From NCBI GenBank assembly GCA_046483065.1, contig JAWODW010000052.1:37431-101430 (forward strand): DNA of 64,000 nucleotides, read 5' to 3'. Positions 1-8,008 of the stretch are shown here, in pieces. Source of the stretch: JAWVYT01 sp046483065 (GTDB lineage: Bacteria; Gemmatimonadota; Gemmatimonadetes; Longimicrobiales; RSA9). Position 1 is the first letter of the stretch, and every line of letters starts with the position of its first letter. The notes beneath the pieces are model-generated. The model saw only the letters and a list, made by a program, of their open reading frames with translations. It ran no database searches and had not been told where the DNA came from. A program made the translations under genes and the position numbers.

Positions 1-800
1 AGCCGGAGCACCTCGAGCCCGTGCTGCTTTCCGAACTCCGACTCCGCCAGCGTGCGCCCGGCCAGTGGCGAGTCCTCCTCCACGATCAGGGCGGTCAGGT
101 ACTCGTGGAGCTCGTACGTCTTCAGGAGCTCGGCCGACGCTTCCCGGTCGGGGATCAGCCGGCGTCCCACGGTCAGGATGTAGCCGACCCCGATGGCCAC
201 CAGGATCAGCGCGGGTGGCGTGATGTCGAAGAGGCGGATCCGCTCCACCCCCAGATCGATGATGAGGCCGGCCACCAGGAGGTTGGTGCTGGTCCCGATG
301 AGGGTCAGGGTACCGCCGAGCTGACCGGAATAGCTGAGGGGCATGAGGAGCCGCGAGGGCGGAACGTCCATCTCCCGGGTAAGCCCGATGATCATGGGCA
401 GGAGTATGGCCACGGCGGCCGTGTTGTTGATGAACGCGCTCATGGGGACCACCACGGCCACGATCAGGACCAGGAGCCGGAGCTCCCTGCCTTGGGCGAG
501 GCGTGCGATCCGGGAGCCGAGCACGTCCACGAACCCGGTGCGGAGCAGCCCGGCGGAGAGGATCAGCATGAGGGCCACCGTGATCGTGGCCTCGTTGGAG
601 AAGCCCGCCACGGCCTCGTCGGGCGTGATCAGCCCCAGCACCAGGAGCAGCGCGAGGACGATGAGCGCCACCACATCGAGGCGCAGGCGGTTCCAGATGA
701 AGAGGGCGAGTGCGACGAGGACGATCCCCAGCGTCATGCCGATCTCCAGCGTGAACTCCACCTGCTGGAGCTGCTGGAGCGGGACCGTCGCCTCCTGCAT
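1..800 (-). CDS. SLC13/ArsB-type anion:sodium permease, 3' part cut by window edge
   Basis: Inner-membrane secondary transporter of the SLC13 (DASS) type, a family that moves sulfate, dicarboxylates or similar anions with sodium. The 266 visible codons, read on the reverse strand from the ATG at 800, give an N-terminal helix pair rich in Leu, Val and Ile. They then give a family-like SAFINNTAAVAILLPMI segment and a QLGGTLTLIGTSTNLLVAG segment, the paired SNT-type hairpins of this fold. After about residue 215 the sequence turns soluble (EYLTALIVEEDSPLAGRTL), matching the start of a TrkA-C domain, which in this family lies between the two transport halves. The start overlaps the stop of the upstream uspA as TGATG, so the two are translationally coupled. 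The substrate cannot be told. The rest lies outside the window. Confidence 0.88.
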   Translation of the reverse strand, partial: MQEATVPLQQLQQVEFTLEIGMTLGIVLVALALFIWNRLRLDVVALIVLALLLVLGLITPDEAVAGFSNEATITVALMLILSAGLLRTGFVDVLGSRIARLAQGRELRLLVLIVAVVVPMSAFINNTAAVAILLPMIIGLTREMDVPPSRLLMPLSYSGQLGGTLTLIGTSTNLLVAGLIIDLGVERIRLFDITPPALILVAIGVGYILTVGRRLIPDREASAELLKTYELHEYLTALIVEEDSPLAGRTLAESEFGKQHGLEVLR

Positions 801-1294
801 CACTGCAGCGGTACCACCACCACCGGGCAGGGCGCCCGCTCCAGCAGGTCATGGGCCGGGTCGGCGCCGAAGAGTCGGGCCAGCGGGCCGTGCTGGTGGT
901 GCCCCACCACCAGGAGCTCGGTCTCCGGGGCCTCTGCGTGCTCCACGATGGTCTCCACCACCCGACCCTGGCCCACCACCACGCGGAAATCCCGGCCGGG
1001 GAACCAGTCCTCGGCGTACGCCCGGGCGTCTTCCTCGAGGGCCGCGATGATCTCCTCATCCACGACGTCCTCATCGAGGCCGCCCTGGGAGGCCACCAGT
1101 TGGGCCGTGTCGAGCTCCACGGCCACGTAGAGGACCATCAACTCGAGCCCCAGCGCGTCGCTCAACCCGGCGGCCACTTCAGCGGTGGCCTTCGCCTCCT
1201 CCTCGAAGCGGGTGGCCAGAACCACCCGCCCGGTCCCGGCGGGTCCACCGCCCCGGGGTGCATCCTCCGTCGTGCCGTCCTGTTCTCTGCTCAT
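800..1294 (-). CDS. Universal stress protein, single UspA domain
   Basis: A 164-residue cytoplasmic UspA-fold protein. After a hydrophilic N-terminus of about 20 residues comes the usual first strand (GRVVLATRFEEEA). The C-terminal part has ELLVVGHHQHGPLARLFGADPAHDLLERAPCPVVVVP, a variant of the ATP-binding G-2x-G-9x-G(S/T) signature. Here HHQHG replaces the first glycine pair and D replaces the final S/T, so ATP binding is uncertain. The ATG at 1294 overlaps the stop of the DUF2270 gene (ATGA) and the stop overlaps the start of the permease gene. This forms a coupled DUF2270-uspA-SLC13 unit in which the USP may modulate the permease (inference). Confidence 0.85.
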   Translation of the reverse strand: MSREQDGTTEDAPRGGGPAGTGRVVLATRFEEEAKATAEVAAGLSDALGLELMVLYVAVELDTAQLVASQGGLDEDVVDEEIIAALEEDARAYAEDWFPGRDFRVVVGQGRVVETIVEHAEAPETELLVVGHHQHGPLARLFGADPAHDLLERAPCPVVVVPLQ

Positions 1295-2013
1295 GCGTTC
1301 TCCCTTTCTCCCTCCGTCGGCCGGTCGGGTTTCTCGACCCCATGTCCGCCGAACATCTTCCAGTTCGCCAGCCGCCCCCATGGCGACCCGATCTCCTCCC
1401 AGTTGATCATCTTCTCTGACGGACCCGTCAAGATCAGGGCCAGCGTCATGGCTACGAAGAACCCGACCACCGCCACCACCACATCGGCGGACACGAGTCC
1501 GACCTCTGCCCGAGCCATGGCATGGGCCACGCTGGCGGCCGGCTCGGGGTGGACCTGGAGCTTGAGTCCCCAGGCCAGGAGGACCACACCGAAGAGGTAT
1601 CCGTAGTTGCGGCGCAGCCGGTAGCCCACGGCCTGCCAGAGGCTGAGGTGCGGGACGGTCCGGCTCAGGTCCTCGAGGATCTCCTGGAACCCCGGCTCCG
1701 AGACCTTCTGGCTCCCCTCCAGCGCCGGGGCAATCAGGTAGCGGTTCAGGGAGTGGAACTGGCGCCGCCAGCGGTCGTACGCCTGGTAGCGGCGGGACTC
1801 CATGAGCAGGAATACCCCATCGAAGAACAGCGCAATGAGAAGCACGAAGTGGGGTGAGCTGGCCGTCGAGAAAGCGAACGTGATCATCCCGGCGGTGGTG
1901 GCCGCCGCCCAGTTGGTGGTGGCATCCATCCGCTGGCGCCACACGTCGGCGTGTCCCACCACGGCCCGGTAGAAGTGTGTGAGGGTCGGGTCGCTGAGAT
2001 CAGGCTTCGCCAT
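1291..2013 (-). CDS. DUF2270 family membrane protein
   Basis: A 240-residue integral membrane protein matching the DUF2270 family by recollection of its signature. It has an N-terminal FYRAVVGHADVWRQRMDATTNWA segment, a first helix pair around residues 35-70 with ALFFDGVFLLMESRRYQAYD, a central amphipathic region with RLRRNYGYLFG, and later helices followed by TGPSEKMINWEEIG. The family's function is unknown. The first plausible start is the ATG at 2013; longer readings upstream lack hydrophobic character. It sits downstream of a cytochrome c gene and overlaps uspA by 4 bp, so it is probably co-transcribed with both. An earlier start would extend into the low-complexity spacer and is less likely. 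Confidence 0.75.
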   Translation of the reverse strand: MAKPDLSDPTLTHFYRAVVGHADVWRQRMDATTNWAAATTAGMITFAFSTASSPHFVLLIALFFDGVFLLMESRRYQAYDRWRRQFHSLNRYLIAPALEGSQKVSEPGFQEILEDLSRTVPHLSLWQAVGYRLRRNYGYLFGVVLLAWGLKLQVHPEPAASVAHAMARAEVGLVSADVVVAVVGFFVAMTLALILTGPSEKMINWEEIGSPWGRLANWKMFGGHGVEKPDRPTEGERENA

Positions 2014-2057
2014 CGCTCTCGGGTCGCTGTGGTCGGCAGGGTGATCTCTTGCAACCC

Positions 2058-2462
2058 TCAGTCCAGTGAGTCCTCCGCGCTCAGGCTGAGGGCGTAACGG
2101 GCGACCTGGGTGACCTCCTCGTCGCTCAGGCTGCCCCCACCCATGGGCGGCATGGGGGCCGGGTGCTGTACCGGGCGGGAGACGCCCTCCCGGATCAACG
2201 CTTCCATCTCCTGCTGGCTCGGTCGGCCGTCCTCGAAGTTGATCCATTCCGAGTCGGTGAGGTCCGGGGCCAGCGGTGTGCCCGTAGCGTCCTGTTTGTG
2301 GCAGGTGAAGCAGTTGCCCTTCCCCCGGAAGATGGCTTCACCGGGGTCCTGCCGGATCGCGACCTCGCCGGGAGTGGCGCCGGTCAGGGTGGCGGGGGGC
2401 GCCGCCGCGGCCACGAGGGCCACGGCAGCGGCCAGCGTCACTGCACTCGTCATACGTCGCAA
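2058..2462 (-). CDS. Small periplasmic class I cytochrome c
   Basis: A 134-residue exported monoheme cytochrome c, presumably a periplasmic electron carrier. It begins with a signal peptide (RRMTSAVTLAAAVALVAAAAP), then has the heme motif CFTCH near residues 52-56. A PAPMPPMGGGSLSDEEV segment near residue 100 holds the methionine expected as distal heme ligand. The likely start is TTG at 2462, with a GGAGG-type ribosome site five bases upstream; the ATG three codons in is the alternative. It lies 44 bp upstream of the DUF2270 gene on the same strand. It resembles the cytochrome at 28507-29037 in the segment after the heme motif (PDLTD-EW and PAPMPPMGG), so the two look paralogous. Confidence 0.85.
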   Translation of the reverse strand: MRRMTSAVTLAAAVALVAAAAPPATLTGATPGEVAIRQDPGEAIFRGKGNCFTCHKQDATGTPLAPDLTDSEWINFEDGRPSQQEMEALIREGVSRPVQHPAPMPPMGGGSLSDEEVTQVARYALSLSAEDSLD

Positions 2463-2473
2463 GGGTCCCTCCT

Positions 2474-2656
2474 TCAGAATGCCGAAACGAAGCCGGTGGC
2501 CACCCGGTAGCTCTCCCGGTCAAGGTCGTACTGGACCTCACCGGTCAGTCGGAAATTGCGGGCCAGAATCGCCTCCGCGTCACGGGGTGACATGGTGAGC
2601 GAGGGCGCTACGGCCATGGCGTCCGATATCAGGCCGAAAATGGCTTTCTGGATCAC
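2474..2656 (-). CDS. Unrecognised 60-residue small protein
   Basis: No family was recognised. The reading frame starts at GTG 2656, seven bases after a strong AAGGGG ribosome-binding sequence, and ends 11 bp before the cytochrome c start, so it is probably the first gene of that operon. The protein begins with a short hydrophobic stretch (IQKAIFGLISDAMAVAPS). A charged part follows (RDAEAILARNFRLTGEVQYDLDRESYRVATGFVSAF) that looks like a small amphipathic alpha/beta unit. The good ribosome site and clean operon position are the main support. A non-coding leader remains possible. Confidence 0.5.
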   Translation of the reverse strand: MIQKAIFGLISDAMAVAPSLTMSPRDAEAILARNFRLTGEVQYDLDRESYRVATGFVSAF

Positions 2657-2792
2657 GACAATACCCCTTGTCAGAATGCTCTTTCCGCGATGAACGTCCG
2701 CACCTCGAACATAGGTCCAGGAACCGCTCTTGCGCGGGAACCTGTCCGGGTACGTGAAGTGGCCTGCTCGTTTCGTGCCGGAGGAGGAGAAG

Positions 2793-3593
2793 ATGCCCGA
2801 GCTGCCAGACGTGGAAGTCTTCCGAGGGATCGCCGAGAACCACGCCCTGCGCCGGCCCATAGGGACGGTGAGCCTTCGCCCGGACGGCATGACCGTGACC
2901 TCGGGCGAGTCCACACTCCGGTCGGCGCTCCTGGGCCATACACTCACCACCACTGCCCGACGCGGCAAGCACCTCTTCCTCCGGTCCGGCGAGGACCGCC
3001 ACCGCTGGCTCCGGCTCCATTTTGGCATGACCGGCTCCCTGGTGCCGCTGGCCGAAGACGACGACGAGCCCGACCACACCCGGCTCCGGCTGGAGTTCCG
3101 CGGCGGCACCTCCCTGGCGTACCGGTGCCCGCGCAAATTCGGCGAGATCGGGCTGGTGGACGACCCGGACGATTTCGCCGAGGAGCACGACCTCGGCCCC
3201 GATCTCCTGGCCGAAGGGATGGGCCCCGCCATGTTCCGTCACCGCCTCCAGGGGCGCCGCGGGGGCGTCAAGTCGGCGCTCATGGACCAGGGCCTCGTGG
3301 CCGGGCTCGGGAACGTCTACACCGATGAGGTCCTCTTCCAGGCCGGCCTGCACCCGGAAACACCGGTGGCCGAGCTCTCCGACCGCCGGCTGGAGACGCT
3401 GTACCGCATCGCTGTAGAGGTGGTCGAGAAGGCCATTGAGAAGGATGTGGATGTGGACCGGCTGCCCCCCGGCTGGCTCCTGCCGAACCGGGAGGACGAC
3501 GCGCCCTGCCCCCGGGATGATGGCACGATCCGGAAGTCGGAGGTCAATGGGCGGCCCACCTACCACTGCGACGAGCACCAGCCGCGTCCCTGA
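2793..3593 (+). CDS. mutM: DNA-formamidopyrimidine glycosylase (Fpg/MutM) family
   Basis: Base-excision repair glycosylase/AP lyase, 266 residues. The start is fixed by the family: processing of MPELPDVEV leaves the catalytic Pro2 and Glu3 at the N-terminus, and GGAGGAGAAG lies just upstream. The lysine of RRGKHLF (about residue 57) and the helix-two-turn-helix segment with DQGLVAGLGNVYTDEVLF are present. The C-terminus departs from the usual CxxC...CxxC zinc finger: CPRDDGTI and YHCDEH give C, D, C, H at the four ligand positions. Zinc binding may therefore be changed or lost, as in zincless-finger members. It appears monocistronic, with a short GC-rich hairpin downstream. Confidence 0.92.
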   Translation: MPELPDVEVFRGIAENHALRRPIGTVSLRPDGMTVTSGESTLRSALLGHTLTTTARRGKHLFLRSGEDRHRWLRLHFGMTGSLVPLAEDDDEPDHTRLRLEFRGGTSLAYRCPRKFGEIGLVDDPDDFAEEHDLGPDLLAEGMGPAMFRHRLQGRRGGVKSALMDQGLVAGLGNVYTDEVLFQAGLHPETPVAELSDRRLETLYRIAVEVVEKAIEKDVDVDRLPPGWLLPNREDDAPCPRDDGTIRKSEVNGRPTYHCDEHQPRP

Positions 3594-3606
3594 CACCCGG
3601 GAGGTG

Positions 3607-3623
3607 GCCGGCGCCGCGCCGGC
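3607..3623. terminator. GC-rich perfect hairpin after mutM
   Basis: Two 8-base arms (GCCGGCGC and GCGCCGGC) flank a single C, 13 bp after the mutM stop. No T-run follows, so it is not a canonical intrinsic terminator. It could slow polymerase or protect the 3' end, or be chance in GC-rich DNA. Confidence 0.3.
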
Positions 3624-3688
3624 ACGGGAATGGCCCTTGCGCCTCATTCCGGTGAGTTGATGACACGCGCACCACACCAGGAGACCGG

Positions 3689-4126
3689 ATGACCACGAAG
3701 ACGGAGATCACCGCGCTGAATCACACGGTCACAGAAACCGATGAGTGGCTGAAAGCGCTCGCCGACCTCGGGCCGTTCGAGAACCAGCAGCAGGCGTACT
3801 CCCACTTCCGGGCCGTGCTCCACGCGCTCCGGGACCGCCTGACGGTGGAGGAGGCCACACACCTGGCGTCGGAGCTGCCGATGCTGGTCCGGGGCTTCTA
3901 CTACGAGGGGTGGCGTCCGGCCCTGGCCCCCAACGACCAGGAGACCCAGGCCGAGTTCATGGACAAGGTACGGGAGAGCCTGGATGGCCAGATGACCTCG
4001 GAGGACGAGCTCCGGGCAGCGGTCAAGGCGGTCTTCCAGCTCCTCGAGAACCGTATCGAGGAGGGCCAGATCCGGCACGTCCGGGCCCAGCTCCCCGAGC
4101 AGATCGAGGCGCTCTGGGAGGGCTGA
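3689..4126 (+). CDS. DUF2267 domain protein
   Basis: A 145-residue soluble, mostly helical, acidic protein matching the DUF2267 pattern. It has an N-terminal FENQQQAYSHFRAVLHALRDRLTVEEA helix pair, the LPMLVRGFYYEGW turn near residues 64-77, and a C-terminal helical repeat of the same type (EDELRAAVKAVFQLLENRIEEGQIRHVRAQLP). The two halves look like related helix bundles. The function is unknown. Such genes are often found beside USP, erythromycin-esterase-like and cation ATPase genes in stress clusters, as here. The ATG at 3689 follows CAGGAGACC. The gene is convergent with the cation ATPase. Confidence 0.8.
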   Translation: MTTKTEITALNHTVTETDEWLKALADLGPFENQQQAYSHFRAVLHALRDRLTVEEATHLASELPMLVRGFYYEGWRPALAPNDQETQAEFMDKVRESLDGQMTSEDELRAAVKAVFQLLENRIEEGQIRHVRAQLPEQIEALWEG

Positions 4127-4152
4127 CCTCCAGGACCTGACCGGGGGGCGGT

Positions 4153-6807
4153 TCAGCCGCCCGCCCCGGCGTCCGAGGCCTGTTCGCGGTCACCGTCCCG
4201 GCCCCCGAGCCGGTCGGCGGTGATCAAGTAGAGCTGCCCCACCACCATCGGGAACAGGCTCCCGGCCGCGATCAGGAGCCACTGGGCGCCCACGGGCGGC
4301 GTGAGGCTCAGCACTCCGGCCAGCGGCTCCACGTAAACGGCCAGGCCCAGGAGCCCGATGCACAGGACGATGGCGCCCCAGACCCACGGGTTCCGGGTCA
4401 CCTCGTTGCGCAGCGGGTGCGAGCCGGCGTCGCGCATGTTGAAGACATGGAAGAGCCGGGCGCCCGAAAGGACCAGGAACGACGTGGTCACGGCGTCGCT
4501 TACCGGCAGCTCCAGACCGTTCAGCGCCCCGAAGAACGCCCCGAGAATCGCCACGGTGATGACCGCGCCGTACGCCCCGATCTCCCACCACTGGCGAGCC
4601 TCGAGGATCGACTCGTCGGGGTCTCGCGGGGGTCGTTCCATGACGTGACCCTCCCCCTTCCCCACCCCCAACGCGAGCGCCGGGAACACGTCGTTGACCA
4701 GGTTCAGGTAGAGGATCTGGAGCGGCAGGAGCGGGAGCGGCGCGCCCACGGCCGAGGCGGCGCCCACTGCCAGGATCTCGCCCACGTTCCCCGACAGCAG
4801 GTAGACCACGAACTTCCGGACGTTCCGGAAGATCACCCGGCCGTGGCGGACCGCCTCGACGATGGTGGAGAACGCGTCGTCCAGTAGCACCATGTCGGCA
4901 GCCTCGCGGGCCACCTCAGTGCCCCGACGGCCCATGGCCACCCCGATGTCGGCCCGCTGCAGCGCCGGCGCGTCGTTGACGCCATCGCCGGTCATGGCCA
5001 GGATCTCGCCCCGTTCCTGGAACGCGTCGATGAGCCGGAGCTTCTGGGCCGGGTCCACCCGGGCGAACACCCGGGCCGATGCCGCCAGCTCTCCGTCCTC
5101 CGTGGCGTCTCCGGCCGCGTCGGCCAGCGTTTCGCCTGTCACCACGTCCAGCCCCTGCTCACCGATGCCCACGGCGGCGGCCACGTGGCGGGCCGTCTCC
5201 GGATGGTCGCCGGTGACCATGACCACCCGGATGCCGGCGTCCCGGCACTCCCCCACGGCCCCGGCCACGCCGTCCCGGGGTGGGTCGATGAGGCCGACGA
5301 GCCCCAGGAGCCGGAGGTCCCGGTACGGCTCCGTGTCCTCGCCGGCATCGCCGTCCTCTCCACCTTCCCGTACGGCCAGAGCCAGGACCCGGAGCCCCTC
5401 CGCCGCCAGCGCCTCGCTTCTCTCCAGCCATTCCGCCCGGGCCTCCTCCGTGAGCTCGCGGGCGCCCTCCGGTCCGGCGATGGTGGTGCTCGCCTCCAGG
5501 ACGGCCTCCGGTGCGCCCTTCACCGCGACGAGCCCGCCGTCATCGGTCCGGTGATACGACGCCATCATGGCCGTCTCCCGCTCGAACCGCTCCACCCGGC
5601 GCCGGGGGAACCGCTCCAGCAGCTCGGGCCGGGAGAGCCCCACCTCCCGTCCCAGCCGGAGAAGGGCGAGCTCCATGGGGTCGCCGGGGCCGTCCTCGGC
5701 CCCCTCGGCCGCCTCGTCCTCTTCCGCCTCGTTGGCCAGGACCGCGATACGGATGGCCTCTTCCAGGAGCGGATCGTCGCCGGGCTGGACCGGGGCCTGT
5801 ACCCGAACGTGGGGCAGCGCCAGAGTGGCCACGTCCATGCGGTTTTCGGTGAGGGTGCCCGTCTTGTCGGCGCAGATCACGGTGGTGGAGCCCAGCGTCT
5901 CCACGGAGGAGAGACGCCGGATGAGGGCGTTCCTGCGGGCCATGCGGCGAACGCCCCGGGCCAGGGCGATGGTGGCGACGATGGGGAGCCCTTCGGGCAC
6001 GGCGGCCACCGCCAGCGCGATCCCGGTCTCGATCATGAGGAAGATCTCACGGCCCGCCATGATCCCGGTCACGGCCACTACGGCGGCCACGCCGATGGTG
6101 AGCCAGACCAGGCGGCGGCCGAGGGTGTCGAGACGTCGCTCGAGGGGGGTCTCCTCCGAACCGGCCGCCCCCGCCATCTCGGAGATCTCGCCGATCTCCG
6201 TGTCCATCCCGGTCCGGACCACCACGCCGAGCCCGGTCCCGCGGGTCACGGCGGTGCCCTTGTAGCCCATGCAGGCCCGATCGGCCAGCGCCGTGTCGGC
6301 GTCCACGGGGTCGGCCTGCTTGGTCACGGGCACGGACTCGCCCGTCAGCGGCGACTCGTCGATCTGGAGCCCGTCCACCTCCAGGATCCGGACGTCGGCG
6401 CCCAGGACCTCACCGCGCTCCAGCACCACGATGTCACCCGGCACCAGCTCCACCGCCGGGACCTCACACACCTCACCGTCCCGGCGGACCTTCGAGTCGG
6501 CCTGCCCGAGCTCCTGCAGCGATTCCATGGAGCGGACGGCCCGGAGCTCGGTGAAGAACCCGATGGCTGCGTTCACCACGATGACCACGCCGATGGCGAT
6601 GGCCTCCACCACATGGCCGAAGGCCAGGGAGACGACGATGGCCACCGCCAGGAGCGCCACGATGATGCTTCGCACCTGGTCCCAGAGGATCGCCCACCGG
6701 CTCCGTGCCTCGGCCTCCCGCAGCCGGTTCGGGCCGTATCGCTCCCGGCGGCCCTCCACAGCGTCACCCGACAGCCCGGTATCAGCATGGGTATCGAGCT
6801 GCTCCAC
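4153..6807 (-). CDS. P2A-type cation-transporting ATPase (Ca2+-like)
   Basis: An 884-residue inner-membrane P-type ATPase that uses ATP to move a cation, probably calcium. In order are the N-terminal cation-ATPase domain with YGPNRL, helices M1-M2, the actuator motif PLTGES, helix M4 with the PEGLP motif typical of calcium pumps, the phosphorylation motif DKTGTLT, the nucleotide domain with KGAPEAVL, the hinge TGDGVNDAPAL, and six C-terminal helices. The annotated start is GTG 6807. The upstream in-frame residues DKPWARDPGEI resemble the family N-terminus, so a CTG start a few codons further up is possible. Mycobacterial CtpF, a dormancy-regulon member, belongs to this class. It lies downstream of the bactofilin gene on the same strand. 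Confidence 0.92.
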   Translation of the reverse strand: MEQLDTHADTGLSGDAVEGRRERYGPNRLREAEARSRWAILWDQVRSIIVALLAVAIVVSLAFGHVVEAIAIGVVIVVNAAIGFFTELRAVRSMESLQELGQADSKVRRDGEVCEVPAVELVPGDIVVLERGEVLGADVRILEVDGLQIDESPLTGESVPVTKQADPVDADTALADRACMGYKGTAVTRGTGLGVVVRTGMDTEIGEISEMAGAAGSEETPLERRLDTLGRRLVWLTIGVAAVVAVTGIMAGREIFLMIETGIALAVAAVPEGLPIVATIALARGVRRMARRNALIRRLSSVETLGSTTVICADKTGTLTENRMDVATLALPHVRVQAPVQPGDDPLLEEAIRIAVLANEAEEDEAAEGAEDGPGDPMELALLRLGREVGLSRPELLERFPRRRVERFERETAMMASYHRTDDGGLVAVKGAPEAVLEASTTIAGPEGARELTEEARAEWLERSEALAAEGLRVLALAVREGGEDGDAGEDTEPYRDLRLLGLVGLIDPPRDGVAGAVGECRDAGIRVVMVTGDHPETARHVAAAVGIGEQGLDVVTGETLADAAGDATEDGELAASARVFARVDPAQKLRLIDAFQERGEILAMTGDGVNDAPALQRADIGVAMGRRGTEVAREAADMVLLDDAFSTIVEAVRHGRVIFRNVRKFVVYLLSGNVGEILAVGAASAVGAPLPLLPLQILYLNLVNDVFPALALGVGKGEGHVMERPPRDPDESILEARQWWEIGAYGAVITVAILGAFFGALNGLELPVSDAVTTSFLVLSGARLFHVFNMRDAGSHPLRNEVTRNPWVWGAIVLCIGLLGLAVYVEPLAGVLSLTPPVGAQWLLIAAGSLFPMVVGQLYLITADRLGGRDGDREQASDAGAGG

Positions 6808-6868
6808 GATCTCACCCGGATCGCGGGCCCACGGCTTGTCCAGCGCCGCTCTGGACCCCTGCGCCGGG

Positions 6869-7417
6869 TCAGTCAGTCTCGGCCTCCGGGCTCGGGGTCC
6901 CGGGCGCGGCCGTGCCCGGCGCCTGGCCGATCCGGATGGTACCGAAGACCCGACCGCCCTCCTTCAGCCCGAGGCGGCGGGCGGTGACATCGCCTTCCAC
7001 CGTGGCCGTATCCTCGAGCACGAGCCGGTGCTCCGCCTCGATGGGGCCCCGCACGTGACCCTCGATCACGCCCTCGTGGACCTCGAGCCCGGACCCCACC
7101 GACCCTTCCGTACCCACCTCCACCCGGGGCGCCCGGACGGCTCCACCGACCTGGCCCTCGATGACCACCACCCGACCCGACCCGGAACCGCCTGTTCCGG
7201 TGACGTCGCCGTCCACCCGCCCGCCCGGGCCGACGGTCAGTCGCCCGGCACGAACGCTGCCCTTCACGTGGCCGTCCACGCGCAGCGCACCATCGGTTTC
7301 ACAGTCCCCGCCGAGGACCATGTCCGCGGAGATGATGGAGTCTGCGGACGCGCCCGAAGCGATACGGGGAGAGGCCGCCTCCTCCTGCCCTCGGTCCCTG
7401 CTCAACCCGAATGCCAT
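6869..7417 (-). CDS. Bactofilin-family polymer-forming protein
   Basis: A 182-residue bactofilin, a cytoskeletal protein that forms filaments from a right-handed beta-helix. The hydrophilic N-terminal tail (about 25 residues) is followed by repeating short strands with turn glycines, such as GALRVDGHVKGSVRAGRLTV, GRVDGDVTG, GVIEGHVRGPIEA and ATVEGDVTARRLGL, up to about residue 165. A Pro/Ala-rich tail follows. The repeat spacing, not a single residue, is the evidence. The ATG at 7417 overlaps the stop of the macrodomain gene (TGATG), so the two are coupled. The region between residues 75 and 100 is unusually Gly/Ser-rich. A role in cell shape or membrane anchoring is known for the family but not shown here. 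Confidence 0.85.
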   Translation of the reverse strand: MAFGLSRDRGQEEAASPRIASGASADSIISADMVLGGDCETDGALRVDGHVKGSVRAGRLTVGPGGRVDGDVTGTGGSGSGRVVVIEGQVGGAVRAPRVEVGTEGSVGSGLEVHEGVIEGHVRGPIEAEHRLVLEDTATVEGDVTARRLGLKEGGRVFGTIRIGQAPGTAAPGTPSPEAETD

Positions 7418-7950
7418 CAGCGGAGCGCGTCCAGCGCGGTCGCGTGCGTCTCGAGTGCGTCGTCGTCGTAGAGGACGAATCGGATCCGGCGCACCGACTC
7501 CAGCTCCGACAGCTCCTCCACGACGGTGCCGAGGGCCACCTCCGCGGCCTCGCCCATGGGATATCCGAATGCGCCCGTGGAGAGCGCCGGGAAGGCCACG
7601 GATTCGAGGCCATTCTCCTCCGCGAGCCGCAGCGCCTCCCGGTAGCACGAGGCCAGCAGCTCGTCCGACGGCTCGTCCCGGCCGTACACCGGCCCGAGGC
7701 AGTGGATCACGTGGGGGTTCGGCAGGTCGTGCCCCGAAGTGATCACCGCCTCGCCCGGTTCGATGGGGGCCAGCGGACCGGTCTCCTCCTCCAGCCCGGG
7801 TCCTGCCGCCCGGTGGATGGCGCCGGCCACCCCGCCGCCGATCCGGAGCTGGGCGTTGGCGGCGTTCACGATGGCGTCGAAATCGTCCTGCGCCGTGATA
7901 TCGCCCGCCGTCAACTCGAGGCGGACGCCGTGGCGTTCCAGCGTGTTCAT
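7417..7950 (-). CDS. Macrodomain protein, O-acetyl-ADP-ribose deacetylase-like
   Basis: A 177-residue macrodomain that binds ADP-ribose and may hydrolyse O-acetyl-ADP-ribose or ADP-ribosyl modifications. It shows GDIT near the start, the ribose-binding DAIVNAANAQLRIGGGVAGAIHRAAG segment (residues about 25-50), ITSGHDLPNPHVIHCLGPVYG, and the phosphate loop FPALSTGAFGYP (about residues 121-132). The ATG at 7950 has GGAG six bases upstream and begins MNTLERHGVRLELTAGDIT, the expected N-terminus. An ATG at 7995 would add 15 low-value residues. It is coupled to the downstream bactofilin gene. Confidence 0.9.
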   Translation of the reverse strand: MNTLERHGVRLELTAGDITAQDDFDAIVNAANAQLRIGGGVAGAIHRAAGPGLEEETGPLAPIEPGEAVITSGHDLPNPHVIHCLGPVYGRDEPSDELLASCYREALRLAEENGLESVAFPALSTGAFGYPMGEAAEVALGTVVEELSELESVRRIRFVLYDDDALETHATALDALR

Positions 7951-8008
7951 GGGCTCTCCGTGTCCGATGCGCGTTCCTGCTCCCATCGGGGGCAATGATC
8001 GTTCCGGG

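Noticed and set aside
21..1130. Long plus-strand frame of 369 codons at the window start
   Set aside because: It is antisense to the SLC13 and uspA genes; the product is His/Gln/Arg-rich with no fold-like pattern.
5185..6987. 600-codon plus-strand frame
   Set aside because: Shadow of the P-type ATPase on the other strand; its composition follows the codon bias of the real gene.
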